A stretch of DNA of 55,781 nt from an uncultured Bacteroidales bacterium (GTDB lineage Bacteria > Bacteroidota > Bacteroidia > Bacteroidales > Paludibacteraceae): assembly GCA_946059305.1 (NCBI GenBank), contig CAMGMU010000005.1, positions 1-55,781 of the forward strand, written 5' to 3'. The notes beneath the pieces were generated by a model. It searched no databases, was not told the DNA's origin, and worked only from the letters and a program-made list of their open reading frames with translations. Position 1 is the first letter of the stretch; each line of letters opens with the position of its first letter. This document shows positions 48,686 through 55,781 of this stretch, piece after piece. The position numbers and the translations under genes were made by a program.

Positions 48686-49435
48686 GTGAAAGCTACTTCT
48701 GTGATTGCATCGCTTCTCTCGTTGCGCGATGATGCGCAGCGAGAGGTGTTGATGCGTTTTTTTAAAACGGGCAAAGGGCAGTATGGCGAGGGCGATCAGT
48801 TCCTCGGCATACGAGTGCCCGATACGCGAATCATAGCTAAGGCAAGCGTAGAGATGCCACTCGATGCCATCCCTACCCTACTCACTTCTGAATGGCATGA
48901 GGTGCGTCTCTGCGGGTTCCTTATCCTCACGTATCAGATGGAGAAACAGTGCAAAAAGCGCATAGCGGCTACCCCCGAAGCTATCGCTCAGCGCGATCGG
49001 ATAGTGCAGTTGTATCTCGAATATGCAGATTATGCCAACAATTGGGATTTGGTGGACCTTAGTGCGCCTAAGATTATCGGCCCGTGGCTCCTACTCCCGA
49101 GCGGTATTCCTGATAAGCTGGCAGTGATGGATGCGCTTGCCAATAGTACTGTCTTATGGCGGCAACGCATAGCAATGGTTAGCACCTGGAAAACCACCCA
49201 ACAAGGGCATCCAGAATTGGCAATGCGCTATGCCGAACGCTTGGTTAACCATCCACACGACCTTATGCACAAAGCAGTAGGATGGATGCTCCGTGAGGTG
49301 CAAAAACGCGGATACAATGCGCTGTTTGAAGCATTCCTCGAACGCCATGCAGCCACCATGCCCCGCACTGCGCTCCGATATGCCATCGAACAACTCTCGC
49401 CTACCCAACGCTCTTTTTGGCTCAATAAGACATAG
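48686..49435 (+). CDS. AlkD-like DNA alkylation repair protein (HEAT-like)
   Basis: A 249-residue protein from GTG 48686. All-helical HEAT-like repeats with GDQFLGIRVPDTR, SEWHEVRLCGFLIL, NNWDLVDLSAPKIIGPWL (the conserved NWDLVD segment) and HKAVGWMLREVQKR, typical of PF08713. AlkD removes positively charged alkylated bases without base flipping; this branch in Bacteroidetes is less studied. The last 47 bases of the gene are the first of three tandem copies continuing past the stop. Confidence 0.88.
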   Translation: MKATSVIASLLSLRDDAQREVLMRFFKTGKGQYGEGDQFLGIRVPDTRIIAKASVEMPLDAIPTLLTSEWHEVRLCGFLILTYQMEKQCKKRIAATPEAIAQRDRIVQLYLEYADYANNWDLVDLSAPKIIGPWLLLPSGIPDKLAVMDALANSTVLWRQRIAMVSTWKTTQQGHPELAMRYAERLVNHPHDLMHKAVGWMLREVQKRGYNALFEAFLERHAATMPRTALRYAIEQLSPTQRSFWLNKT

Positions 49436-49532
49436 AACAACTCTCGCCTACCCAACGCTCTTTTTGGCTCAATAAGACATAGAGCAACTCTCGCCTACCC
49501 AACGCTTTTTTTGGCTCAATAAGACATAGAGC
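49388..49532. repeat. Three tandem copies of a 47-bp segment including the alkD 3' end
   Basis: Copies at 49388-49434, 49435-49481 and 49482-49528, plus a few bases of a fourth. The first copy codes for the last residues (QLSPTQRSFWLNKT), the others are untranslated because 47 is not a multiple of three and the stop lies at the first junction. Copies differ at only one to three bases. Confidence 0.92.
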
Positions 49533-49545
49533 AAGCACAAAAAAA

Positions 49546-49590
49546 AGCATGCAACTAAGCTATTAAGCAACAGTTGCATGCTATATTTTT
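49546..49590. terminator. Bidirectional terminator between alkD and mdh
   Basis: AGCATGCAACT (49546-49556) and AGTTGCATGCT (49572-49582) form a perfect 11-bp stem with an A-run on the left and ATATTTTTT on the right, ending both convergent units. Confidence 0.85.
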
Positions 49591-49662
49591 TATGAATGAC
49601 GCCACTCAGCTATTCCGCCATATAACTTTGCAAAAATTCCGCTGAGCCATGTAGCGCTTCAT

Positions 49663-50655
49663 TTAGAGGTTGGGGTTCTCAGTAGCCCAATCAGCTACAG
49701 CGGGGATGATACCGAGGCTGATAATCTCATCGCGCATAGCCTGGAGATGCTCATACGAAGCCTGCAGACCAGCCATTTCTTCAGCCGTGCCTTCAGGAGC
49801 GGTGAAATGAACGCCTGTTTCGTCAATAACGGTAGGCATAGCCATCATCACGTTCTTATAACCGCACTTGTCGCAGTTAACATAGCAACCAGCAGGCAAG
49901 GTAAACGGTTCGCCACCCATAGCGCCTTCAATCATCTTAACTGCCTGATATGCAGGGCTCTGGAACGAGCTTCTGCCACGGAGTTTAATGATATTGCTAC
50001 CACCCTGCGTAGTAATCTTACGAATCTCAGCAAGGCGCTCTGCTGTCATACCGAGTTCTGCGAGGGTCTTTCCATCCACGGTTACCTTAGAAGCAAAAAC
50101 AGCCATCTGCTCGCCATGACCGCCATAGGTATGAGCACCCAAAACCTTATCTTGCTGTACGCCGAACTCAGCAGCAAGAGCTTCCTGCAAGCGAGTAGAG
50201 TCAAGAGCAGCAAGTGAAGTGAGCTGGTTGGGCTTCAAACCAGAGTGAATAAGAGCGGTAAGAGCGGTAACGTCTGCGGGGTTGAAGATAACTACCACGT
50301 GCTTTACGTCAGGGCAGTATTTCTTGATATTGTCGCCAAACTCTGCAGCAATCTTGCAGTTGCCTACGAGCAAATCCTCGCGAGTCATACCATCTTTACG
50401 AGGAGCACCACCAGAAGAGATGATATATTTGGCACCGGTAAAAGCAACCTCAGGGTCAACCGTGTAAGAGAGATTTGCACCAGGGAATGCGCAATGGCAC
50501 ATTTCTTCATATACACCATGAACGCCCGGTTCGAAGATGTCATACAAGCAAATGTTCGGAGTAAGACCAAGCATGAGTGCTGATTGAACCATGTTGCTGC
50601 CGATCATACCGCCGGCACCAACGATAACGAGTTTTTCGTCAGTTAAAAATTTCAT
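49663..50655 (-). CDS. mdh: Malate dehydrogenase
   Basis: A 330-residue NAD-dependent dehydrogenase: VGAGGMIGSNMV (nucleotide binding), SSGGAPRKDGMTREDLLVGN (substrate-loop Arg region), IFNPADVTALTAL, ALDSTRLQEALA and GAHTYGGHGEQMAVF (catalytic His). It interconverts malate and oxaloacetate in the central carbon route to succinate or propionate. Own promoter at 50721-50753; shares a terminator with the convergent alkD gene. Confidence 0.93.
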   Translation of the reverse strand: MKFLTDEKLVIVGAGGMIGSNMVQSALMLGLTPNICLYDIFEPGVHGVYEEMCHCAFPGANLSYTVDPEVAFTGAKYIISSGGAPRKDGMTREDLLVGNCKIAAEFGDNIKKYCPDVKHVVVIFNPADVTALTALIHSGLKPNQLTSLAALDSTRLQEALAAEFGVQQDKVLGAHTYGGHGEQMAVFASKVTVDGKTLAELGMTAERLAEIRKITTQGGSNIIKLRGRSSFQSPAYQAVKMIEGAMGGEPFTLPAGCYVNCDKCGYKNVMMAMPTVIDETGVHFTAPEGTAEEMAGLQASYEHLQAMRDEIISLGIIPAVADWATENPNL

Positions 50656-50720
50656 AACAATACCTATTTATAAATTTTAAAGTTAATTGATTGGCTTATT
50701 GGGTAAAAATTTTTCACGCA

Positions 50721-50753
50721 GCAAAATTACTACTTTTTTACGGATTGACCAAA
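50721..50753 (-). promoter_or_regulatory. Promoter of mdh
   Basis: TTTG then about 20 bases and TAATTTTGC (50729-50721) on the minus strand; leader about 60 bases. Confidence 0.75.
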
Positions 50754-50911
50754 TATATTTGAAAATAAACGATTTATTTCGTGTTTTTGCAAAGAGAACT
50801 AAGCAAAATTTGCCATAAATTGCTCATTTTTAGGAATTTGCTCCTATTCGAACGCACTCCGGCAGATAGAAATAATATCTTGGCATGCAAGCATATCACG
50901 CTCCGTAACCC

Positions 50912-52114
50912 TCACTGCACTCTCCGGAAATCGCGTGCCAAACCACCTTTGGCGGTCTCACGATAGAGCGAAGGCAAATCATGGCCGGTTTTGCGCATCA
51001 CCTCCACTACGGTATCGAAACTTACTCGATGGACACCATCGGAGAACGAAGCATATACATTGCAGTCGAGCGCTCTGGCAGCCGCATATGCGTTGCGCTC
51101 GATGCAAGGAATCTGCACCAATCCGCACACAGGATCGCAAGTCATGCCTAAATGATGCTCCAATCCCATCTCAGCAGCATACTCAATCTGAGCGGGACTG
51201 CAACCAAACAACTGAATAGCTGCAGCCGAAGCCATCGCGCAAGCCACTCCCACTTCGCCCTGGCAACCCACCTCTGCACCACTGATGGAGGCGTTTTCCT
51301 TCACGATATTACCTATCAGTCCGGCTGTTGCTATTGCCCGAAGAATACGAGCTTCAGAGAAGCCTTTGCTTTTCCATAGATGGTAGAGTACAGCAGGTAA
51401 GACGCCAGAAGAACCACAAGTGGGCGCCGTAACAATCCTGCCTCCTGAAGCGTTCTCCTCGCTCACGGCCAACGCGTATGCAAACACAAGGCCTTTGCTG
51501 CGGAGCGTAGGCATGAAGCCTTCGGCTTTCACGTGATACGATGGTGCTTTTCTCCGCAGATTAAGCGGTCCGGGGAGAACGCCTTCATGGTCGATACCCC
51601 GCTCTACCGCATCGCGCATCACGCACCATACCTCATGCAGATAGTCCCATATCTCAGGACCTTCACATTGCTCCACGTATTCCCAATAATTCTTACCGGT
51701 ACGCTCGCAATACGCCAAGATATCGGTCAGATGCGTCAATCCATACACATCGGGCAGTTGCTCTGCCTCCTTTCCTTCTTCGGCAAGTGCCCCACCACCC
51801 ACTGAATAGACGGTCCAATCTTCAAGCTCATTGCCCGAAACATCGAATCCGCGAAAACGCATGCCATTCGGATGGAAAGGTAGAGTCACTTCCGGTTTCC
51901 AAATAATCTGAGCATCGGGCAGCACTTGAAGAATAGCCCAATCGGTCATGTGGCCTTTACCCGTAGCAGCCAAGCTACCATACAGCGTCACCTCGGTGCG
52001 AGCGAGCTGATCGCGATGACGAGAAACAAACATCTCAGCTGCCTTACGAGGACCCATCGTATGGCTGCTACTCGGTCCGTAACCGATGCGAAAAATCTCT
52101 TTGATACTTTTCAT
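50912..52114 (-). CDS. sdaA: L-serine ammonia-lyase (serine dehydratase)
   Basis: A 400-residue fused-type enzyme, alpha and beta parts in one chain. The beta part is N-terminal (GPSSSHTMGPRKAAEMF) and the alpha part C-terminal (TAPTCGSSGVLPAVL, GCQGEVGVACAMASA, CDPVCGLVQIPCIERNA), with the three Cys for the 4Fe-4S cluster in the CQGEVG, CDPVCG and CIERNA segments. It turns serine into pyruvate and ammonia. The -7 box ends three bases before the ATG, so the mRNA is probably leaderless. Confidence 0.93.
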   Translation of the reverse strand: MKSIKEIFRIGYGPSSSHTMGPRKAAEMFVSRHRDQLARTEVTLYGSLAATGKGHMTDWAILQVLPDAQIIWKPEVTLPFHPNGMRFRGFDVSGNELEDWTVYSVGGGALAEEGKEAEQLPDVYGLTHLTDILAYCERTGKNYWEYVEQCEGPEIWDYLHEVWCVMRDAVERGIDHEGVLPGPLNLRRKAPSYHVKAEGFMPTLRSKGLVFAYALAVSEENASGGRIVTAPTCGSSGVLPAVLYHLWKSKGFSEARILRAIATAGLIGNIVKENASISGAEVGCQGEVGVACAMASAAAIQLFGCSPAQIEYAAEMGLEHHLGMTCDPVCGLVQIPCIERNAYAAARALDCNVYASFSDGVHRVSFDTVVEVMRKTGHDLPSLYRETAKGGLARDFRRVQ

Positions 52115-52117
52115 ACT

Positions 52118-52149
52118 GCAAAATTACTGCTTTTTTGCCAAATAACAAA
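52118..52149 (-). promoter_or_regulatory. Promoter of sdaA, leaderless type
   Basis: TTTG (52149-52146), 19-base spacer, TAATTTTGC (52126-52118), then AGT and ATG at 52114. Confidence 0.75.
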
Positions 52150-52155
52150 ATAATA

Positions 52156-52188
52156 TTTGCAAATATCAAAAATTTTATGTACTTTTGC
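52156..52188 (+). promoter_or_regulatory. Promoter of the aldo/keto reductase gene
   Basis: TTTG (52156-52159), 20-base spacer, TACTTTTGC (52180-52188); back to back with the sdaA promoter with six bases between the -33 elements. Confidence 0.75.
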
Positions 52189-52202
52189 AAACAAAAAACC
52201 CT

Positions 52203-53153
52203 ATGAAATACAATTATTGTGGAAAAAGCGGCCTTCAATTGCCGCAGGTGTCACTCGGAATGTGGCACAATTTTGGTTCGGTTGATTCGTTTGAAAACGC
52301 GCGAGAGATGCTCCTTACGGCTTTTGAAAACGGCATCACGCATTTCGATTTGGCCAATAACTATGGTCCGGAACCGGGTAGTGCAGAGCGCACGCTCGGC
52401 AGGGTGCTCCGAGAAGATTTGATGGCGCATCGTGATGAACTCGTTATCTCTTCCAAGGCGGGCTATGAGATGTGGAATGGGCCGTATGGCAATGGCGGCA
52501 GCCGCAAATATCTGATGGCCAGCATCAATCAAAGTCTGAAACGTACTGGGCTCGAATACTTCGATATTTTTTACAGCCATCGCTATGATCCGAATACGCC
52601 GATAGAGGAAACGATGCAAGCGCTTGTAGATATTGTAAAGAGCGGAAAAGCGCTATACGTAGGTATCAGCAACTACCCTGCCGACAAGCAGCAGGCATGC
52701 TATGATTACTTGCGCGCTCACGATGTACCCTGCCTCATCAGCCAATATAAGGCGAATATGCTGTTTCGAGACACGCTGCTTGCTCAGAAACCCATAGCGG
52801 AGCAAAACGGCTCGGGCTTCATCACGTTCTGTCCGCTCGCGCAAGGCCTGCTTACCGACCGCTATTTCAACGGCATACCTACCGGTAGTAGAGCTACCCG
52901 AGGCATCTTCCTCAAGGAATCGCAGATCACAGAAAACTACCTCAAGCAGGTGCATGCGCTCAATGAGATAGCTGCTGGCAGAGGGCAGTCGTTGGCACAG
53001 ATGGCGCTCGCATGGTTGCTACATTTAGGGGTTACGAGCGTGCTGATTGGCGCCTCCAGCACACAACAACTCCTCAATAATATCGGCGCGATTGACAACA
53101 CGGATTTCTCCCCCGAAGAGCTCTCAAACATCGACCAAATCCTGCAAAATTAA
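52203..53153 (+). CDS. Aldo/keto reductase (L-glyceraldehyde 3-phosphate reductase-like)
   Basis: A 316-residue NADPH-dependent reductase from ATG 52203; a longer frame would begin inside the promoter. Family motifs: ITHFDLANNYGPEPGSAE (catalytic Asp and Tyr), ISSKAGYEMW (catalytic Lys), FYSHRYDP (catalytic His), SQYKANMLFR and VLIGASSTQQLLNN (cofactor binding). Closest in pattern to YghZ (Gpr), which reduces L-glyceraldehyde 3-phosphate and methylglyoxal. Single gene, divergent from sdaA. Confidence 0.9.
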   Translation: MKYNYCGKSGLQLPQVSLGMWHNFGSVDSFENAREMLLTAFENGITHFDLANNYGPEPGSAERTLGRVLREDLMAHRDELVISSKAGYEMWNGPYGNGGSRKYLMASINQSLKRTGLEYFDIFYSHRYDPNTPIEETMQALVDIVKSGKALYVGISNYPADKQQACYDYLRAHDVPCLISQYKANMLFRDTLLAQKPIAEQNGSGFITFCPLAQGLLTDRYFNGIPTGSRATRGIFLKESQITENYLKQVHALNEIAAGRGQSLAQMALAWLLHLGVTSVLIGASSTQQLLNNIGAIDNTDFSPEELSNIDQILQN

Positions 53154-53194
53154 GGATAATAGCACCTTGTCTCAAAGTGGACAAAGTAAATCTT

Positions 53195-53290
53195 TCAGAT
53201 TTCTGCAGATAATATCAGCAGCCAACAAACAATACGCCGGAGCTATGCTCCGGATAGGCGCAGCAGCGGCATTAGCCGCTGCTGTTGCAT
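53195..53290. repeat. Isolated copy of the array's long unit with two hairpins
   Basis: GATAATATCAGCAGCCAACA followed by AACAATAC matches the longer unit of the 15.7-16.6 kb array (GATAATATCTCCTGCCAACG, AACAATAC). Behind it stand CCGGAGCTATGCTCCGG and GCAGCGGC-ATTA-GCCGCTGC. Sits in the gap between convergent genes. Confidence 0.7.
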
Positions 53291-53351
53291 ATTGGTGTGC
53301 TTGAGTTGCTCGTGATGCTTACATTTTTTTGGAAACCGGCAAACCAAACCA

Positions 53352-54914
53352 TTAGTTATTACGCGCTCTGCGTTCGGCAAAGAACGCCTCATACAGCTGC
53401 ATCTGCTTCTCGTTGGGCACACCGCCCACGCTAAAACCGTTGCGAATATAGAGCACTTTGGGGTCATCAAATCGATACTCCGGCCAATAGGGCAAGCTCT
53501 CCGAAGCTTCCAAACCATTCGGATTCTGATACTTCGTAAAGTTTATCCAATAGGCGATCATGGCGTCGCGAATAGGTTGCTCTTCGGGTAAAATACGTTT
53601 TTCGCCAAAATCCCAGCCATAAGCAAAAGGCATCTCAGCCACATGACTCGCGCCACCGCGGGGGCTGTCAAAACAGGTATTGGGGCTGCAATGGTCGAAG
53701 TAATACATATAGCATTTGCCCTTTCCATAACGCGTCTGCTGATTTGCCCAAGCGTAGGTCGGCCAAGCAAACGAGCCATCGCGGAAGATGTCGGACAGCG
53801 AGTAATACGCTTCTTGCTCGTTGGTGGCCGGATACATCGCAAGAAAACGATCGCACCAATCGGTATAGACGGAGCATACAAGCGCTTCGTAGTCAGCTAC
53901 GGGCATAGGCTGAACAAACATACTGCCCTCATCGGAGTTGGTGCCCATGAGCACGTTTACATCGTTGAATCGACCGGCTTCGTACTCTTTGTAGGCATCG
54001 CCCATAATATACTTGCCATCGGCCACCGGCCAAAAGCCCTCCCACTTGGTGAGCTGCTGAATAGCCTGCCAATCCGCTTCACGCATCTCTTTGAGGTTAG
54101 CGCAACCGAGTTGCTCTTGCATCTTCAGCCCATCCTCTTCGGCGCTTCGTGCGTCTTGAATAGCCGTGTTGCCGTTTCGCTTATCCGATACCGGCCACAT
54201 CGAACCGCCACTCTCGCTGATAGCTCCTCGGAAGAGGCCCTTACACTCAGGCGAAGCGGAGAGGATATGCACGCTGATACCACCTGCTGACTCACCCGCG
54301 ATGGTGATTTTTTCCGGGTCGCCACCGAAAGCGGCAATGTTATCGTGAATCCAGCGGAGGGCACACACCTGATCCATGATGCCATAGTTGCCAGACATAC
54401 CATAATCCGACTCCTCACGAAGCTCTGGGTGGCTCATGAAACCAAACGCGCCCATGCGGTATTCGATGCTGCAATATACGATACCCTCTTTGATATAATT
54501 GGCTTGAACGCCACCGTAATATCCCGTAAGGAAGCCGCCACCATGGATATTCACGAACACCGGCAGTTTGTCGTTTTTAGAAGTCGCGGGCGTACCAATG
54601 CAGAGATACAAACAGTCTTCAGACATAGCCACCTCGCCTCCGTTTTGGTTGGGGTCAAACGGCTGAGGCGGACGATTCCCCCAGTGGTTGGCTTGATACA
54701 CCGTATCCCAAGCGCTGTGCGGTACGGGAGCTTTCCAGCGCAAATCGCCAAGAGGTGCCTCGGCATAAGGAATATTCATATAGAGGGCATAACCATCTTC
54801 GAGCACACCGGCAATCTCGCCTTGCGCAATGGTTGTTTGCAGGATAGGACCTTTAGATTGATGGCAGGCAGTCAATATGACTACAGCCAATAGAAAGATA
54901 GCAATTTTTTTCAT
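53352..54914 (-). CDS. Carboxylesterase type B lipoprotein
   Basis: A 520-residue alpha/beta hydrolase with SP-II signal (VILTACHQS, Cys17). Motifs: SEDCLYLCIGTP, VNIHGGGFLTGYYG (oxyanion hole), ITIAGESAGGISVHI (nucleophile Ser in GESAG), a Glu/Asp in the GTNSDEGSMF segment and His in ASHVAEMPFAYG. Possibly de-esterifies acyl or feruloyl groups of plant glycans, in line with the glycan enzymes nearby, but the substrate is unknown. The mmcQ gene ends 12 bases upstream, so the two may share a transcript. Confidence 0.88.
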   Translation of the reverse strand: MKKIAIFLLAVVILTACHQSKGPILQTTIAQGEIAGVLEDGYALYMNIPYAEAPLGDLRWKAPVPHSAWDTVYQANHWGNRPPQPFDPNQNGGEVAMSEDCLYLCIGTPATSKNDKLPVFVNIHGGGFLTGYYGGVQANYIKEGIVYCSIEYRMGAFGFMSHPELREESDYGMSGNYGIMDQVCALRWIHDNIAAFGGDPEKITIAGESAGGISVHILSASPECKGLFRGAISESGGSMWPVSDKRNGNTAIQDARSAEEDGLKMQEQLGCANLKEMREADWQAIQQLTKWEGFWPVADGKYIMGDAYKEYEAGRFNDVNVLMGTNSDEGSMFVQPMPVADYEALVCSVYTDWCDRFLAMYPATNEQEAYYSLSDIFRDGSFAWPTYAWANQQTRYGKGKCYMYYFDHCSPNTCFDSPRGGASHVAEMPFAYGWDFGEKRILPEEQPIRDAMIAYWINFTKYQNPNGLEASESLPYWPEYRFDDPKVLYIRNGFSVGGVPNEKQMQLYEAFFAERRARNN

Positions 54915-54926
54915 AAGGATAACGGG

Positions 54927-55274
54927 TTAAGTAGTTTCTAAACGCAGTTTCTTCGGAAGTTTCTTCCATACTTCTTGGTACGCATGTTCAATCAGTTCGC
55001 GAATGAGTTCATCGGGTACAGAGCCGTTGAGGTGAATCTGGTTCCAGTATTTTTTGTTCCAATGATAAGCTCCCTCGATGGCGGAGTACGTCCCTCGCAA
55101 TTCGATAGCACGCTCCGGGTCACATTTGAGCACCACCATATCGGGTTGATCAAGCAGCAGGCAACCAAAGATTTTCCCATGCACGCGAAACGCCACGAGC
55201 GTATCATCAAACGGCATGTCTTCGGTAGTCATAGGCAGCGCCAAACAGATTTCGCGAAATTGTTCAATATGCAT
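54927..55274 (-). CDS. MmcQ/YjbR family protein
   Basis: A 115-residue protein from ATG 55274 (MHIEQFREICLALP); the frame reaches further up, but the promoter at 55291 excludes that. The YjbR fold is visible: DMPFDDTLVAFRVHGKIFG, KCDPERAIELRGTYSAI, PAYHWNKKYW-like segment and LIRELIEHAYQEVWKKL. A CyaY-like DNA-binding fold with unknown cellular role. Very short leader. Confidence 0.88.
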   Translation of the reverse strand: MHIEQFREICLALPMTTEDMPFDDTLVAFRVHGKIFGCLLLDQPDMVVLKCDPERAIELRGTYSAIEGAYHWNKKYWNQIHLNGSVPDELIRELIEHAYQEVWKKLPKKLRLETT

Positions 55275-55277
55275 AAT

Positions 55278-55500
55278 CAAGAATTTTGATGCAAAGGTAC
55301 GAAGAATTTTTGGGATATGCAAATATTGTACATAAAATTTTGCAGATTGTACCCTTTGGGGAAAGAATAGCAAAATATTAAGAACAAAATTTTTCAAAAT
55401 TATTCAAAATTATTTTTTCGTTGTCGAATAAAAGAGCTTGCTCGTTGTTTTATTTAAAAGAACAAAATTTCTCAAAATTTTACAAAATTACTCGTTAAAG
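55278..55500. repeat. Third copy of the AT-rich promoter repeat
   Basis: Contains GCAAAGGTACGAAGAATTTT, AATATTAAGAACAAAAT, CAAAATTATTCAAAATTA and GAGCTTGCTCGTTGTT, all seen around 11000 and 12300. No gene seen. Confidence 0.6.
55291..55322 (-). promoter_or_regulatory. Promoter of the mmcQ-like gene
   Basis: TTGC (55322-55319), 19-base spacer, TACCTTTGC (55299-55291). The surrounding GCAAAGGTACGAAGAATTTT equals the promoter repeats at 10997 and 12239 except for one base. Confidence 0.7.
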
Positions 55501-55599
55501 AAAAAAATCTTGTTAATCTTGAATAATCTTGTTCATAATTTTAAAACTCGACTTGCATCCGTAGGAAACACCATGTTCGCTTGTTGTTTACACGTGTAG

Positions 55600-55720
55600 G
55601 TGTGTGCGATGGTAATGCGATGAGAGTGCGATGAGTGTGAGATGATAGACCCGGGAAGAGACTTTTGTTACCTCTAATCCTCCTCAACGGTTCCTCAATG
55701 CCTCCTCATCGTGGGGGGAG
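55600..55720. repeat. GCGATG and GGTTCCTCAATG repeats, right copy
   Basis: GTGCGATGGTAATGCGATGA (about 55606-55625) and CCTCCTCAACGGTTCCTCAA (about 55680-55699); related to 28525-28610. No gene seen up to the window end. Confidence 0.55.
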
Positions 55721-55781
55721 CAGAGGCCTTGGTTGCCCCGGGGCTTTTCTGAATTGCGCTGCAAAGTTACGATGCGAATTA

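Overview
The window looks like chromosomal DNA of a Bacteroidales bacterium, probably gut or rumen associated. Twelve promoters fit the Bacteroidetes pattern TTTG-N19/20-TAnnTTTGC. The gene content also fits: a DUF5723 barrel, a golvesin/xanthan-lyase-like amidase, VirE_N/BT4734-type genes, SP-II lipoproteins and glycoside hydrolases of Bacteroidetes type. I cannot name genus or species.

Bases 1-11000 are a defence island, all on the minus strand. Two small unknown genes, each behind the same 14-base box, and a structured leader precede a GTP-dependent restriction-modification operon: McrB-like GTPase with an SRA-like N-terminus, C5-cytosine methyltransferase, second McrB-like GTPase, McrC/DUF2357 nuclease. 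Next come a 47-residue Cys-rich protein, an ApeA-like HEPN protein, a second copy of the Cys-rich gene, a decayed HNH gene and an unknown gene cut by the window edge. The duplicated Cys-rich gene and duplicated HNH start mark where the HEPN gene entered or a segment was duplicated.

Bases 11000-16630 are a mobile-element graveyard: a YhcG/DUF1016 gene that has lost its catalytic core, a degenerate tRNA-like sequence, duplicated AT-rich promoter repeats, a rod-shaped 6S-like RNA in front of an unknown gene, a phased TTTAAAT array, a small excisionase-HTH/VirE_N module, and an 890-bp array of about 20-bp units, each a mini-palindrome plus GTTCCA.

Bases 16630-34900 are mostly core genes: a Ser/Arg-repeat secreted protein, LptF/G permease, cytidine deaminase, cell-wall amidase, RlmD, subtilase, SRP RNA, RecD-like helicase, a lipoprotein/DUF5723 pair, YebC, RsmG and a CobW GTPase with His-rich repeats.

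Bases 34900-55781 hold a C_GCAxxG_C_C redox protein, Tex, an MBL hydrolase, an MMPL exporter with a LolA-like carrier, and a four-enzyme glycan cluster (GH13, GH53, GH2, GH13) without SusC/SusD in view. After these come an AlkD-like protein, malate dehydrogenase, serine dehydratase, aldo/keto reductase, carboxylesterase and an MmcQ-like protein. Several families of dispersed or tandem palindromic repeats lie between genes. The least explained signals are the mini-hairpin array, the ApeA/Cys-rich duplication inside the dual-GTPase operon, and the 6S-like RNA locus.
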